Shown one piece after another: positions 44,678 through 53,921 of a DNA stretch of 64,000 nucleotides (positions within the stretch are counted from its first letter, which is position 1; the number at the start of each line of letters is the position of its first letter). This stretch comes from Chryseobacterium oranimense. Lineage in GTDB: Bacteria > Bacteroidota > Bacteroidia > Flavobacteriales > Weeksellaceae. Position numbers and translations under genes: made by a program. The notes under the pieces were generated by a model. The model saw only the letters and a program-made list of their open reading frames with translations. It searched no databases and was not told the DNA's origin. The stretch covers positions 2,480,001 through 2,544,000 of the forward strand of contig NZ_CP104203.1 of the NCBI RefSeq assembly GCF_025244725.1, given 5' to 3'.

Positions 44678-45112
44678 TTATTTTATATCCAGTAATTCAA
44701 CTTCGAAAACAAGCGTAGAATTAGGCCCTATTTCTTTGCTGATCTGCTGATCCCCGTAAGCTAAGTGCGGAGGGATAATAAGTCTCCATTTGCTTCCTAC
44801 CGGCATTAGCTGAAGCGCTTCTGTCCATCCTTTAATTACTTTATTTAAAGGGAAAGATGCGGGTGTTCCTCTTTTTACAGAGCTGTCGAAGACTTTACCT
44901 GAAATGGTTGTTCCGTGGTAATGGCATTTTACAGTAGATTTAGGTCCGGGTTTAGCACCTTCGCCTTCGGTAATGATCTCATACTGCAAACCGCTTGGAA
45001 GCTGTACAACACTTTCTCTTTTACCATATTCTTCCATGTATTCCTTACCATCGTTAAGGTTCTTTTCTGCCAGTTCTTTTTTCTTTTTAAATAACATATC
45101 TGCTACTCCCAT
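44678..45112 (-). CDS. FKBP-type peptidyl-prolyl cis-trans isomerase
   Basis: This 144-aa protein contains the FKBP core with VKCHYHGTTISGKVFDSSVKRG, GWTEALQLMPVGSKWRLIIPP and HLAYGDQ, including the aromatic and Asp pocket residues. There is a short N-terminal helical extension but no signal peptide, so it is likely cytosolic. A minus-strand -7 box TATCTTTG lies at 45128-45135. Confidence 0.92.
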   Translation of the reverse strand: MGVADMLFKKKKELAEKNLNDGKEYMEEYGKRESVVQLPSGLQYEIITEGEGAKPGPKSTVKCHYHGTTISGKVFDSSVKRGTPASFPLNKVIKGWTEALQLMPVGSKWRLIIPPHLAYGDQQISKEIGPNSTLVFEVELLDIK

Positions 45113-45143
45113 TGTTGATATTTTTTACAAAGATAGGGGTTTT

Positions 45144-45270
45144 TGAGTTGTGGGAGTGAGTTACGGGATGCGGGTTTTGAGTTTCGGGTTTAAGGTTTTA
45201 TGTTTAAAGTTTTGAGTTTGAGTTTTGGACTAATGGAAGCGAATTCAATTGTTTAGGTTATAGGTTGGTA
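45144..45270. repeat. Low-complexity G/T-rich degenerate repeat
   Basis: Plus-strand sequence rich in GAGTTT, GGGTTT, GGTTTT words (for example GCGGGTTTTGAGTTTCGGG), strongly asymmetric between strands. It is a degenerate simple repeat between divergent genes. No clear coding or promoter function is apparent. Confidence 0.55.
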
Positions 45271-45366
45271 GTTCTTACTTCACTGTCTGAGGAAAATTCA
45301 AACAATTTTAATATTATGTTAACACAGATTCCGAAACTTGGCGTTATAATTGGATTTAAAAACTAA

Positions 45367-46377
45367 ATGCCACAACCACTAAAATATAATAAGAAATTTG
45401 ATGAGCTTAATGAAGAGGAAAAAAAACTTCTGGAAATCAATAAAAGGTCTATCGCAGACTTCGTAGAACAGTCATCTTCAATTAGCGACGTCAACTACGC
45501 CACCAGAAATGCCCATGCCAAAACATATGCTGCAGCTGATGGTACCTTTTTTATTGATAAAAACATTCCTGAAGAACTTCTTTCATTTTTTGACAGTGAA
45601 AAATTTGACCTGACCATCAGGCTTTCGAATGCCAATCTGAAAATTAAAAATACTGAAAAAGATATTCCTGCTTATGGATTTGCCATAAAAGTAAAGGACG
45701 AAAACGGCGGGCTGATTGCGAATTTCCCTCTTGTTAATTTCCCTTTATTTCCAACGAATTCCGTGTCCCATTTTCTGAAGCTTTTTACTGCCTTGAACCG
45801 CTTTTATATCAAAAAATGGAGCAGCATCTTTTCACTGGTTTCTCAGGTTGTTAAGATAATTCCTGCCACCTTTTCTTTATCCTTTGTTAAAAATATATTG
45901 AAAATCCTGGGCAAAAGGAATGATTTTATCCTGTCTTTCGATTATCATTCTGTAGGCGCTTACCGTCTTGGGGATAATATGATTAAAATAAAACTGGTCT
46001 CGCTGTCAGTAAACAAAAAATTCGGACGGAAATTGAAGATGAAGGACGCTTTGAAAAGTTATTTCCAGGATAATGATTATACAGCAGAGGTTTTCATTCA
46101 GTTCTGCTATGATCTGAAAAACCAACCTGTTAACAGACTTAATGTGGAATGGAAAAATTCACCTTTTATTAAAATCGGAGAGGTAAAAATTGATAAAGGT
46201 TCATTGCTGGATCCCGGCAGTTGTACGAACGAGCTGCTGTCATTTAATCCGTTCGAAAGCAAGATTTTTTTCCAGCCTGTCGGAAAGATCCAGAAACTAC
46301 GTGATGAGGCTTATAAAGTTTCTATGCAGACCAGAAAGAAAATTAATAAGCTACTTCATGGAAAGACTTATGAGTAA
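45367..46377 (+). CDS. Catalase-fold family protein
   Basis: This 336-aa protein resembles catalase-related heme proteins. It keeps the distal His region in RNAHAKTYAAADGTFF and a catalase-like ending (LLSFNPFESKIFFQPVGKIQKLRDEAY). The C-terminal catalase segment with the proximal Tyr is not obvious, so it may bind heme differently and act in lipid-peroxide or oxylipin chemistry rather than as a true catalase. It has no signal peptide. Confidence 0.78.
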   Translation: MPQPLKYNKKFDELNEEEKKLLEINKRSIADFVEQSSSISDVNYATRNAHAKTYAAADGTFFIDKNIPEELLSFFDSEKFDLTIRLSNANLKIKNTEKDIPAYGFAIKVKDENGGLIANFPLVNFPLFPTNSVSHFLKLFTALNRFYIKKWSSIFSLVSQVVKIIPATFSLSFVKNILKILGKRNDFILSFDYHSVGAYRLGDNMIKIKLVSLSVNKKFGRKLKMKDALKSYFQDNDYTAEVFIQFCYDLKNQPVNRLNVEWKNSPFIKIGEVKIDKGSLLDPGSCTNELLSFNPFESKIFFQPVGKIQKLRDEAYKVSMQTRKKINKLLHGKTYE

Positions 46378-46437
46378 GAAACTTTAGGTAATGAATATTC
46401 TGAATCGTTGTATTCAGTAAAATTTTAAAGAAATAAA

Positions 46438-46463
46438 AAGGTGAACTGTTTTCTGCCCACCTT
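46438..46463 (-). terminator. Weak minus-strand terminator
   Basis: AAGGTG / CACCTT stem with a 14-nt loop, with a T-rich tract on the minus strand. It lies after the NTF2-like gene. Confidence 0.45.
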
Positions 46464-46487
46464 ATTCCGTAATCCTGTATTGGAATT

Positions 46488-46901
46488 TTACCTGAATTTC
46501 CTGCCCTCTTCCAGAATGGCTACATCATTGATGCTGGCATATCTTTTTTGCATAAGTCCGTTATGATCAAACTCCCAGTTTTCATTCCCGTAGGCTCTGA
46601 ACCAGTTGCCTTCCTTAGTCTGATATTCATATTCGAAACGTACAGCAATGCGGTTGTCGGTGTGAGCCCAGTATTCTTTTTTAAGATGATAATGAAGTTC
46701 TTTTTCCCATTTTTTCTGCAGAAAACTAACGATTTCTTCTCTTCCGTTAATGAAGGTATCTCTGTTTCTCCATTCACTGTCTGTTGTATAAGCTTTGGAT
46801 ACTTTTTCAGGGTCCTGACTGTTCCAGGCATCTTCTGCCATCTGTATTTTTTCTATTGCCGTTTCAAAGGTGAAAGGCGGAAGCGGGTGTTTCTGTTCCA
46901 T
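46488..46901 (-). CDS. DUF1348 / NTF2-like protein
   Basis: This 137-aa protein belongs to the SnoaL-like/NTF2 fold family DUF1348, with [24 protein letters not shown] and a [11 protein letters not shown] end segment. The family is usually small and soluble, with possible ligand binding or enzyme function that is not known. It follows the TetR gene by 4 bp and is likely its target and co-transcribed partner. Confidence 0.88.
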   Translation of the reverse strand: MEQKHPLPPFTFETAIEKIQMAEDAWNSQDPEKVSKAYTTDSEWRNRDTFINGREEIVSFLQKKWEKELHYHLKKEYWAHTDNRIAVRFEYEYQTKEGNWFRAYGNENWEFDHNGLMQKRYASINDVAILEEGRKFR

Positions 46902-46905
46902 TTTT

Positions 46906-47433
46906 TTAAGGAATTAGGTTATTGATTATTTTTTTTGACTTCTCTATTAATTCATCAGATTTAAAAAGCTGGCTTTCTATGATACTGCTTTCGAAAAGTA
47001 AATAGATATGATCTGAAAGAATATCATCTTTCAAAAGCTCTGAAAAGTAATTTCTAAGTCCTGCTTTATGGTGTTGAATAACGCTTAAAATCCTTGCATT
47101 ATCCATAGGAATCTCTGACAAAATATTAAGGAAACTGCATCCCTGAAAGTTTTCCTTTTGATTCATATAGATGAGAAAATCAAAAGATTTTAAAATTTTC
47201 AGTTTCAGATCTTTTTCCTGCGAACAGAAATGATTCAATTCATTGAACCAGTATTGATGTCTTACATTCAAATATTCTATGCACAAATCATCTTTAGATT
47301 TAAAATGTTGGTAAAAACTTGCTTTGGCGACTTTTGCTTCGGAAATAATCTGGTTGATTCCTGTAGAATTATATCCCTGCTTGCCAAATAAACAGGAAGC
47401 TGTTTCAACAATTCTTTCTCTTGGAGATGCCAT
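46906..47433 (-). CDS. TetR-family transcriptional regulator
   Basis: This 175-aa protein has the N-terminal HTH region ([45 protein letters not shown]) and a ligand-binding C-terminal domain. It is predicted to repress its own promoter and the NTF2-like gene downstream. An inverted repeat with arms ACAGAC/GTCTGT covers the -33 element of its promoter (47451-47487). Confidence 0.92.
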   Translation of the reverse strand: MASPRERIVETASCLFGKQGYNSTGINQIISEAKVAKASFYQHFKSKDDLCIEYLNVRHQYWFNELNHFCSQEKDLKLKILKSFDFLIYMNQKENFQGCSFLNILSEIPMDNARILSVIQHHKAGLRNYFSELLKDDILSDHIYLLFESSIIESQLFKSDELIEKSKKIINNLIP

Positions 47434-47450
47434 ACATTATAATTTATGAA

Positions 47451-47487
47451 CAAATCTACAATAAAAAAACAATACAGACAAGTCTGT
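47451..47487 (-). promoter_or_regulatory. TetR promoter with overlapping palindromic operator
   Basis: Minus strand: TTG at 47481-47479, 20-nt spacer, TAGATTTG at 47458-47451. The palindrome ACAGAC-AA-GTCTGT (47474-47487) spans the TTG. Binding would exclude polymerase, giving autorepression. Confidence 0.7.
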
Positions 47488-47530
47488 CTGTTTATCTTTA
47501 TATTCAACACAAAACTTTGTCTGTAATAAT

Positions 47531-47563
47531 AAAAAAGCCCCTGAAATTAAATTTTCAGGAGCT
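47531..47563 (-). terminator. Intrinsic terminator after the TerC gene
   Basis: Minus strand AGCTCCTGAAA-N6-TTTCAGGGGCT followed by a T-run (plus-strand A-run at about 47530-47536). Confidence 0.8.
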
Positions 47564-47586
47564 ATGTTAAAAAGAATTTTTATTAT

Positions 47587-48621
47587 TTATTCTTCTTCCA
47601 ATTTTTCTTCCTCTTTTTCAGGGAATAAGATTGATGCAAGAACCGCGATTACCAATACACCTCCTACAATTCCTAAGGAAACCGGAGAAGAAATATGAAT
47701 CCATGGTGCGATCAGCATTTTGATCCCGATAAATGACAGAATAATAGCCAGTCCATATGAAAGCTTGCTGAACATATGGATAAAGTTCGCTAACAGGAAA
47801 TATAGAGACCTCAATCCTAAAATCGCAAAAATATTTGATGTATAAAGAATGAACGGGTCATTGGAAATTGCAAAGATAGCCGGGATAGAGTCTACCGCGA
47901 AAAGAACGTCGGTAAATTCAATAACTCCTACCACAACCAAAAGCGGTGTAGCCATCTTGATTCCGTTCTGAATAGTGAAGAATTTATCTCCATCATAATT
48001 ATCAGAAACCTTCCAGAAACTTTTGATCAGTCTTGCTCCGGCCGTATTACTGTAATCTTCATCATCTTCACCATCACCTTCACCCCAGGACTTAATTCCC
48101 GCATAAACAAGGAACAACCCGAATAAAGTCATCACCACATTAATCTTTACAGCTTCTCCGAAGATATTCATTTCAGGAAGATAAGTCAGGTTAATCAACC
48201 CTACTCCTGCAAAGATGAATATCGCCCTGAAGATCAATGCTCCGATAATTCCCCAGAAGAGAACTTTGTGATGGAGGTATTTCGGAACTTTAAAGAACCC
48301 GAAAACAAGGATGAATACAAATAAATTATCCACAGAAAGGGCCTTTTCAATCCAGTAGGCTGCCTGATATTGCGTAAATTTCTCTACGGCCAGTGCATGG
48401 CTTTCAGGGCTTCCGTCTGTATTGAAAACCCAGTACACAACTCCGGAAAATACCATGGATAATGAAATCCATACGATAGACCAGATGGTAGCTTCTTTGG
48501 ACGATACTTCATGGCTTTTTTTGTTGAATACTCCTAAATCCAGGAGCAGCATGATAACGACCGTTACCGCAAATCCCCACACCAAGCCCGGGTGCAATTC
48601 TAAAATACTTTGATGTTCCAC
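47587..48621 (-). CDS. TerC-family membrane protein
   Basis: This 344-aa protein has about nine membrane segments and the TerC signature EKALSVDNLFVFILVFGFF, plus VIEFTDVLFAVDSIPAIFAIS. TerC proteins are integral membrane proteins linked to tellurite resistance and, in other species, metal ion export or folding of secreted metalloproteins. It is the last gene in the Ter neighbourhood, separated by about 175 bp from the TerD gene, so it may have its own promoter. Confidence 0.92.
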   Translation of the reverse strand: MEHQSILELHPGLVWGFAVTVVIMLLLDLGVFNKKSHEVSSKEATIWSIVWISLSMVFSGVVYWVFNTDGSPESHALAVEKFTQYQAAYWIEKALSVDNLFVFILVFGFFKVPKYLHHKVLFWGIIGALIFRAIFIFAGVGLINLTYLPEMNIFGEAVKINVVMTLFGLFLVYAGIKSWGEGDGEDDEDYSNTAGARLIKSFWKVSDNYDGDKFFTIQNGIKMATPLLVVVGVIEFTDVLFAVDSIPAIFAISNDPFILYTSNIFAILGLRSLYFLLANFIHMFSKLSYGLAIILSFIGIKMLIAPWIHISSPVSLGIVGGVLVIAVLASILFPEKEEEKLEEE

Positions 48622-48796
48622 TTCAGTTTATGTTATTATATGATAAAAGCAATAGATGTACGGTATGCACAAATATTGCTAATTTTTAATGGTTTTATGT
48701 TGATATCAATAGGTCAATAAGTTTCTAGCTCAAGCTTATAAAATTATTCTTTTTTTCCGAATGAGCCAAAACACATCTTTACTGATCATGTATTGA

Positions 48797-49405
48797 TTAT
48801 AAATAGTTGGCCTGAACCGTCTGGATCGTCTGTTCCAGTTTTCTGTCTGATGTAGGGTCTCCGATTGCATTGAACTTCCACTCCCCGTTTCTCTTGTAGA
48901 AAACTCCCATAACCATCGCTACATGTCCTTTGAATGAAGCATCATTGGCAATATCATATTTAGCGAAAACCTCTCTTACGTTGGTAGGTGTTCCTTCATA
49001 AATACGGATGGAAGCAAAAGGAATGGTTCCGAAATCCTGTCCCTGGTAGCTATTCAGTACTAAAGCAACGTGTTCCACATTGGATTCCAGCTGGCTGAAA
49101 TCTACTGTGATCACTTCATTATCCAAACCGTCATCTCCATCTACGTCACCGGTAAGATCATCTCCACTATGCTTTACAGATCCGTTTTTTGATTTCAGGT
49201 TTCCGAAATAAATGACTTCTGTAACGTTTTTGTTGGAATCATATAAAATACAGCTTCCGTCTAAGTCCACCGCTTCTTTTTTAGTTCCGAAAAATCCTTT
49301 TTTCTCAATTGCTCCCCAGTTGATTCCTACACAGGCTTGGGTAAGCTCGGCACCGTTTTCCTTTTTCAGGTTAATTCTCTGACCTTTTTGTAAGTTAATA
49401 GCCAT
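48797..49405 (-). CDS. TerD-family calcium-binding protein (second copy)
   Basis: This 202-aa protein starts MAINLQKGQRINL and has the TerD acidic metal-binding loops, visible as GDDLTGDVDGDDGLDNEVI. TerD-type proteins bind Ca2+ and form large assemblies in the chemical-stress (Ter) response. It shares its first 10 residues with the other TerD protein in this cluster but has an extra insert (GAIEKKGFFGTKKEAV) early on. Confidence 0.92.
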   Translation of the reverse strand: MAINLQKGQRINLKKENGAELTQACVGINWGAIEKKGFFGTKKEAVDLDGSCILYDSNKNVTEVIYFGNLKSKNGSVKHSGDDLTGDVDGDDGLDNEVITVDFSQLESNVEHVALVLNSYQGQDFGTIPFASIRIYEGTPTNVREVFAKYDIANDASFKGHVAMVMGVFYKRNGEWKFNAIGDPTSDRKLEQTIQTVQANYL

Positions 49406-49465
49406 ATTTTGTATGTTTAGTCTTGTTATTTATTTTTTGGCGAAATGATTATTTTTCTTTTCGCT

Positions 49466-50389
49466 TTAATTATTATTCAAATTTAAATTAAGCATTGCCC
49501 GCAGGATGTTTGTTTCTTCATCAAATGCGAATATTTTGCTCATAATATCTATATTCTCGAGGTTTTTAAGATAATCTTTCAGCACATTTTCTACTTCTGC
49601 AGGTATCGTCCGCTTTCTTTCGTTGATAGAGTTTTCAAGCAGCTCATTCTTTGTTTTAAGCTGATTAATGATGGAACTTTGATTGGACTGGTTTTCTGAA
49701 ATATCCAGCTTTTCCAGTTCGCCGTCAAATAAATAAAGCTTTTTGTCATCCACCCCGAAAATAAAATAGTCATCGGACTGGAAGATTTTAAAGAGCTCAT
49801 ATTCAAACGTTCCGATCAGATAGCCGCAGACAAAACGCACTTTAAAACCCTGAATGTTCAGCCTTCCCAAAAGCTTCCTTTCTATTGTATAATCTTTATA
49901 CTGATAAGCCGGAAAAGGTTTAGGCTTAAGCTGTTCCTCGTCTGCTCCCATCCTGTAGAATTCCTGACCGTATTTCTTATGGAAATACAGGACATTATTC
50001 CAGTCTGCTGTAAAAATATCTTCTGTAAGGTCTTTATAAAGCGTTTTCAGATGCTGGGAAAATATACCGCTGTACATCTTCCGGTCGGTCTGAAAACTGT
50101 CTACCCTCCTTTCCTCAAAGCTTTCAATGTATTTTGTATTAACATCAATTTCGTTAATAACAGTCAGCATATCATTCTCTTTCTGCCGTTTTATTTTGGT
50201 CAGAAGTTCAATGAGGCTGTCGGTATACTGCAGGTGAAAAAGTTCCAGCTTGCTATAGTCCAATGCCTTATTTTCCTGAAACAAATTATGGATAATATCT
50301 GTTTTGATGTAAATAGATATGATATCAATATGTTCAAAAAAATTAGCAAGAAGTTTAAGCTTTGTTAATCTTCTTTTGCTCTGAGACAT
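49466..50389 (-). CDS. Ter-cluster associated protein of unknown function
   Basis: The ATG at 50389 is preferred over a GTG at 50413. The roughly 307-aa protein begins with SQSKRRLTKLKLLANFF and is helical with a beta-rich middle (about residues 160-230, including VRFVCGYLIGTFEYELFK). I do not recognise a domain. It lies between the TelA-like and second TerD genes, so it is inferred to be a component of this Ter stress module. Confidence 0.75.
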   Translation of the reverse strand: MSQSKRRLTKLKLLANFFEHIDIISIYIKTDIIHNLFQENKALDYSKLELFHLQYTDSLIELLTKIKRQKENDMLTVINEIDVNTKYIESFEERRVDSFQTDRKMYSGIFSQHLKTLYKDLTEDIFTADWNNVLYFHKKYGQEFYRMGADEEQLKPKPFPAYQYKDYTIERKLLGRLNIQGFKVRFVCGYLIGTFEYELFKIFQSDDYFIFGVDDKKLYLFDGELEKLDISENQSNQSSIINQLKTKNELLENSINERKRTIPAEVENVLKDYLKNLENIDIMSKIFAFDEETNILRAMLNLNLNNN

Positions 50390-50429
50390 TATGGTTGCTG
50401 CGTCATCCCCCACCTTGGTATGCTGTTAT

Positions 50430-51599
50430 TTAACCTCTGACATTTGCTTTTAGTTCATGCTCCAATGTCTGAAGATCCTGATCGAGTTTTCTTCTTCCTT
50501 CCGCTCCCTGTTTTTGAATCTGTTTCACTTCATTCAGTGTATTAATCAGCATTGAAGTGGTTTCTTTTAATGTTTCTACAGATACAATTGTTTGCTCGTT
50601 TGCTCTGGCTACATTCACTGAGTTCTGGCCGAGACGTTCAGCATTCTTTCTCAATATTTCTTCTGTAGTGGAAGAAACTTTCTGCTGGATTTCGATATTC
50701 TGCTGCTGCCTAAACATAGCCACCGCTAATGAAAGCTGGTTTTTCCAAACCGGAAGTGTTGTAGTAAGGATCGTCTGTGCTTTTTCAGCAATGGAAACGT
50801 TGTTATTCTGTACAAGCCTGATCTGTGGAAGCGACTGCATCATGATGATACGCACCACTTTAAGATCGGCCATTCTTCGGTCTAGCCTCGCTATGAAATC
50901 TCTTTTATCTGCAATCTGGTAATCCTGGTAATTCTGCGGAGCAGCTTCCATTTGGGCCAGTTCTCCGGCAGCTCTTTCCATTCTCAGGTTACCCGCAATT
51001 ACAAGTTCTTCTATTTGTTTGATGGAATTTACATTGCTTTCAAAGATAGTCTGAAGAACAGCATTGTCTTTAGTTGAAGTAATGATTCCTGCATTTACTT
51101 TATAAGAGATCTGATCTATATTATTAATAATCTTATCATATTTTGTAAAAAGATTCTCTACCTGCGTCACGATCTTTTTCATGAATGGCAGTTTACTGAA
51201 AAAACTTTTTACCTTATTGCTGTTCAGCTCATCAACATCTACATAATTAAGCTCTACTAACAGATCATTGATAAGGCCGCCAACTTCACCTGAATTTGAT
51301 CTTCTTACATTTCCTAAGAAGCTGTCACTCTGGTTGGATAAGGTTTTCTGAAGCTCGGCACCATAATTCACGATGGATCCAGGGTTGGTTTCATCGATAG
51401 AATTGGCAAGAAGCTCATATTTCTGTCTTTCATCTGACGGTAAATGAGCCAGATTTACATTTCCCTCTCTGTCCACAAGAACCGGCGGTGCCGCATTTTG
51501 CACGGGCTGGCCCGGAGGAGCCATTGGCGTGGGTTCAAATGTTTTAAGAGGTTCAATTGATCCCATCGGATCTATAGGTTGATTATCCTGATTGTCCAT
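50430..51599 (-). CDS. TelA-like toxic anion resistance protein
   Basis: This 389-aa protein has a Pro-rich start (residues 1-45) and then the long helical TelA/KlaA domain, with an NYVDVDELN segment, FSKLPFMKKIVTQVENLFTKYDKI, and the EKAQTILTTTLPVWKNQLSLAVA segment. It lacks a membrane segment. TelA homologues occur in tellurite-resistance and Ter-type clusters; their mechanism is not defined. It lies 2 bp after the first TerD gene. Confidence 0.9.
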   Translation of the reverse strand: MDNQDNQPIDPMGSIEPLKTFEPTPMAPPGQPVQNAAPPVLVDREGNVNLAHLPSDERQKYELLANSIDETNPGSIVNYGAELQKTLSNQSDSFLGNVRRSNSGEVGGLINDLLVELNYVDVDELNSNKVKSFFSKLPFMKKIVTQVENLFTKYDKIINNIDQISYKVNAGIITSTKDNAVLQTIFESNVNSIKQIEELVIAGNLRMERAAGELAQMEAAPQNYQDYQIADKRDFIARLDRRMADLKVVRIIMMQSLPQIRLVQNNNVSIAEKAQTILTTTLPVWKNQLSLAVAMFRQQQNIEIQQKVSSTTEEILRKNAERLGQNSVNVARANEQTIVSVETLKETTSMLINTLNEVKQIQKQGAEGRRKLDQDLQTLEHELKANVRG

Positions 51600-51601
51600 A
51601 A

Positions 51602-52159
51602 TTACTTTTGATAAATTGATACAAATTTGTCAAGGCCTTCTCTCTGACCAGCCCCGACAGCTTCAAATTTCCATTCTCCGTTCCTGTTGTAGATTCTTCC
51701 GAATTCCACGGCTGTTTCAATAGAGAAATCTTCATCTAATTCGTACTTCAGGATTTCCTCATTGGTATCCGAATTAAAAATTCTGATGAAAGAGTTTCTT
51801 ACCTGCCCGAAGTTCTGTTTTCTCGCGTCAGCATCATGGATCGTTACAACAACGGTAATCTCCTGGATTGCTGAATCTATTTTTGTAAGATCAATTTTGA
51901 TCTGCTCGTCATCTCCTGAACCTTCACCGGTAAGGTTATCTCCTGTGTGGATCACAGATTTGTCCGGTGATTCCAGATTATTATAAAAAATAAAATGCTC
52001 GTCTGAAATCAGTTTCTTGTCACCGCCCAGTAAAAACAAAGAAGCGTCAAGGTCAAATGCAGTTCCTGTAGAAGTATTATTGATATCCCATCCTAAACCT
52101 ACAGTGAATTTAGGTGCGTTAATGTTTTCTCTCTGTCCTTTTTGTAAGTTAATAGCCAT
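51602..52159 (-). CDS. TerD-family calcium-binding protein (first copy)
   Basis: This 185-aa protein has MAINLQKGQRENI and then GLGWDINNTSTGTAFDLDASLFLLGGDKKL and TGDNLTGEGSGDDEQI, the Asp-rich calcium sites of TerD/TerE. The start codon lies within the end of the PRTase gene (11-bp overlap), so the genes are translated together. It is inferred to act in the envelope or cytoplasmic stress assembly. Confidence 0.93.
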   Translation of the reverse strand: MAINLQKGQRENINAPKFTVGLGWDINNTSTGTAFDLDASLFLLGGDKKLISDEHFIFYNNLESPDKSVIHTGDNLTGEGSGDDEQIKIDLTKIDSAIQEITVVVTIHDADARKQNFGQVRNSFIRIFNSDTNEEILKYELDEDFSIETAVEFGRIYNRNGEWKFEAVGAGQREGLDKFVSIYQK

Positions 52160-52973
52160 AATATAGTTCCGTTTGTGTTAAAGTATTGATGTTATTTTCG
52201 TATTCTTTTATTAAGTGATAATTATTGCTGATTGCCAGCTCCAGAAGCAGATCCATCTGCTCCTTTTTTACTTTAGACGTAAGATAGTCAAAATTACTTG
52301 AATCCAGGCCTAAAATATATTTTACGATCCTTGTATTAAATTCGAAATCCGGCTTCTCCATTACTTCTGCAACATGCTTTACATTTTTCACGGCATAATA
52401 ATTGAAAAAGTTTTCAATCTTCGGATCGAGTTCAAAATTCATCAGTTCCGCATAATAGAGGAACATAAAATCGGCCTCCACGTTATATTCATTTAAAATC
52501 CTGTTCACCGTAAATTCATGGCTTCCCGTGATTTTTATATCGTCTATAAAAATACAAAGTTTTCCACGTAAAAAGTCTTTGTCGATATAATAAGTATCAT
52601 TGGCAATCAGATTTTTACGGTCTTCGAAATTAAGATTCCCATAATCCGTGATGTAGGTATGATTTCTGTTGATCTTTGATAAAATACTGGATTTCATCCC
52701 TTTTTGAAAAAGGTACATATCCAGATGCTTTTTAAAGAAAAAACACAGGAAATTAGAGGCTGTCGGGATAGCCATATACGGACTTGGCAGAACCACGATC
52801 TCTTTTTCGGTATTTAATAGTTCTGCATGTTCTGCAATGAATCCGTCGAATAATTCTTTCGCAAATTTTTCAGCATACGACTTAGCGCCATACTTAAAAT
52901 AGCTGTATTCCGCGGGTGAGAATGTGAACTCATCCGCGGAATGAATGTGGTGTAAGCTGTATCTTCTGTTCAT
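52149..52973 (-). CDS. Ter-associated phosphoribosyltransferase-fold protein
   Basis: This 274-aa protein has the PRPP-binding-like loop LCIFIDDIKITGSHEF and a preceding VVLPSPYMAIPTASNF segment, matching the phosphoribosyltransferase fold found in Ter operons. In published analyses of Ter systems such enzymes were predicted to take part in making a nucleoside-like metabolite. It starts 6 bp after the HAD gene. The base or acceptor is unknown. Confidence 0.82.
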   Translation of the reverse strand: MNRRYSLHHIHSADEFTFSPAEYSYFKYGAKSYAEKFAKELFDGFIAEHAELLNTEKEIVVLPSPYMAIPTASNFLCFFFKKHLDMYLFQKGMKSSILSKINRNHTYITDYGNLNFEDRKNLIANDTYYIDKDFLRGKLCIFIDDIKITGSHEFTVNRILNEYNVEADFMFLYYAELMNFELDPKIENFFNYYAVKNVKHVAEVMEKPDFEFNTRIVKYILGLDSSNFDYLTSKVKKEQMDLLLELAISNNYHLIKEYENNINTLTQTELYYGY

Positions 52974-52978
52974 ATGTA

Positions 52979-53647
52979 TTAGTGTTTTAATAAGTGGGCA
53001 TTGAAACCGAAATCTTTTGCTCCTTTATAATCTGCCACCGGGTTGTCTCCGATATGAAGAATACGGTGCATCGGAAGCTCCTGATCCTTAAGATTGTTCT
53101 TTACTTCCTGAAAAATAAGAGGGTTGGGTTTGGAAATATTGATTTCATCGGAATAAATGTGGAAATCTATGTACTGGTCCAGCTCTTCCTGGATCAAAAA
53201 TTTACGCATCGTTCTTCCTTTAATAAATCCTGTATTGCTTAAAATATTGATTGTTTTTCCCTGATTTTTAATCTGATCGAGAAATTCTTTTATGTTTTCG
53301 AAAATAACAACAGGCTTATATTCTAAAAAAAGTTCTTCGCTTTTCTGATAAAATGTGTCCAGTTTTTTATTATCTAATTGTTTTACATCTACATTCAGTG
53401 CATTCAGAATCATTAAGTAGATCTCAAATGTATCGATATTCCCGCCGGTCACCTCATTGATCGTATTGCAGAGATCATCATAATATTTTACGGTTTTCGC
53501 AACTTCATCAATCGGTTTATCAACATTAAAAAACGAGGTGAACAGCTCAACTCTTTTTGTTTTAAATTCAGGATGAGATTTGATTAGGGTGAGCCACAAG
53601 TCAAAAGAAAAATGACAGTGGTTGTGAATGTCGATATCCGTTTTCAA
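52979..53647 (-). CDS. Ter-associated HAD-family protein
   Basis: This 222-aa protein has HAD motifs: motif I FDLWLTL (DxWxT, where most phosphatases have DxDxT), motif II LSNTG, the Lys in SKPNPL and motif IV GDNPVADYKG. The missing second Asp argues against simple phosphatase activity; a dehalogenase-like, phosphotransfer or binding role is possible. It is the first gene of the operon, with a -7 box TATCTTTG on the minus strand at 53737-53744. Confidence 0.85.
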   Translation of the reverse strand: MKTDIDIHNHCHFSFDLWLTLIKSHPEFKTKRVELFTSFFNVDKPIDEVAKTVKYYDDLCNTINEVTGGNIDTFEIYLMILNALNVDVKQLDNKKLDTFYQKSEELFLEYKPVVIFENIKEFLDQIKNQGKTINILSNTGFIKGRTMRKFLIQEELDQYIDFHIYSDEINISKPNPLIFQEVKNNLKDQELPMHRILHIGDNPVADYKGAKDFGFNAHLLKH

Positions 53648-53736
53648 TAGTTTTAAGTTAAAAGTTTTATTTAGCTTTCCTGAAAAAGATTTAAAATTAT
53701 TTAATCATCAACAAGTGCTTAATAAGCTATTCTTCC

Positions 53737-53744
53737 CAAAGATA
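53737..53744 (-). promoter_or_regulatory. -7 promoter box for the Ter operon
   Basis: TATCTTTG on the minus strand, about 90 nt upstream of the HAD start codon. No TTG is present at the usual -33 distance. Confidence 0.5.
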
Positions 53745-53872
53745 AAATTTTTCTTATAAATGCATTATGTACTTCTCTGTTTTAAGAAATTTTTATGAAT
53801 TTTGACTGTGATTTTCCTGTCATTTAAACAAAACTTTATTATTGGTTTAAATTCAATTAACCCGAAAAAATT

Positions 53873-53901
53873 TTGATAATTAAAAAAAATATCTAATTTT
53901 G
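53873..53901 (+). promoter_or_regulatory. Bacteroidetes-type promoter for leader and EF-G paralogue
   Basis: TTG at 53873-53875, 18-nt spacer, TAATTTTG at 53894-53901. The leader ATG follows 20 nt later. Confidence 0.8.
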
Positions 53902-53921
53902 CACCTGATTAAAAATCAAAA

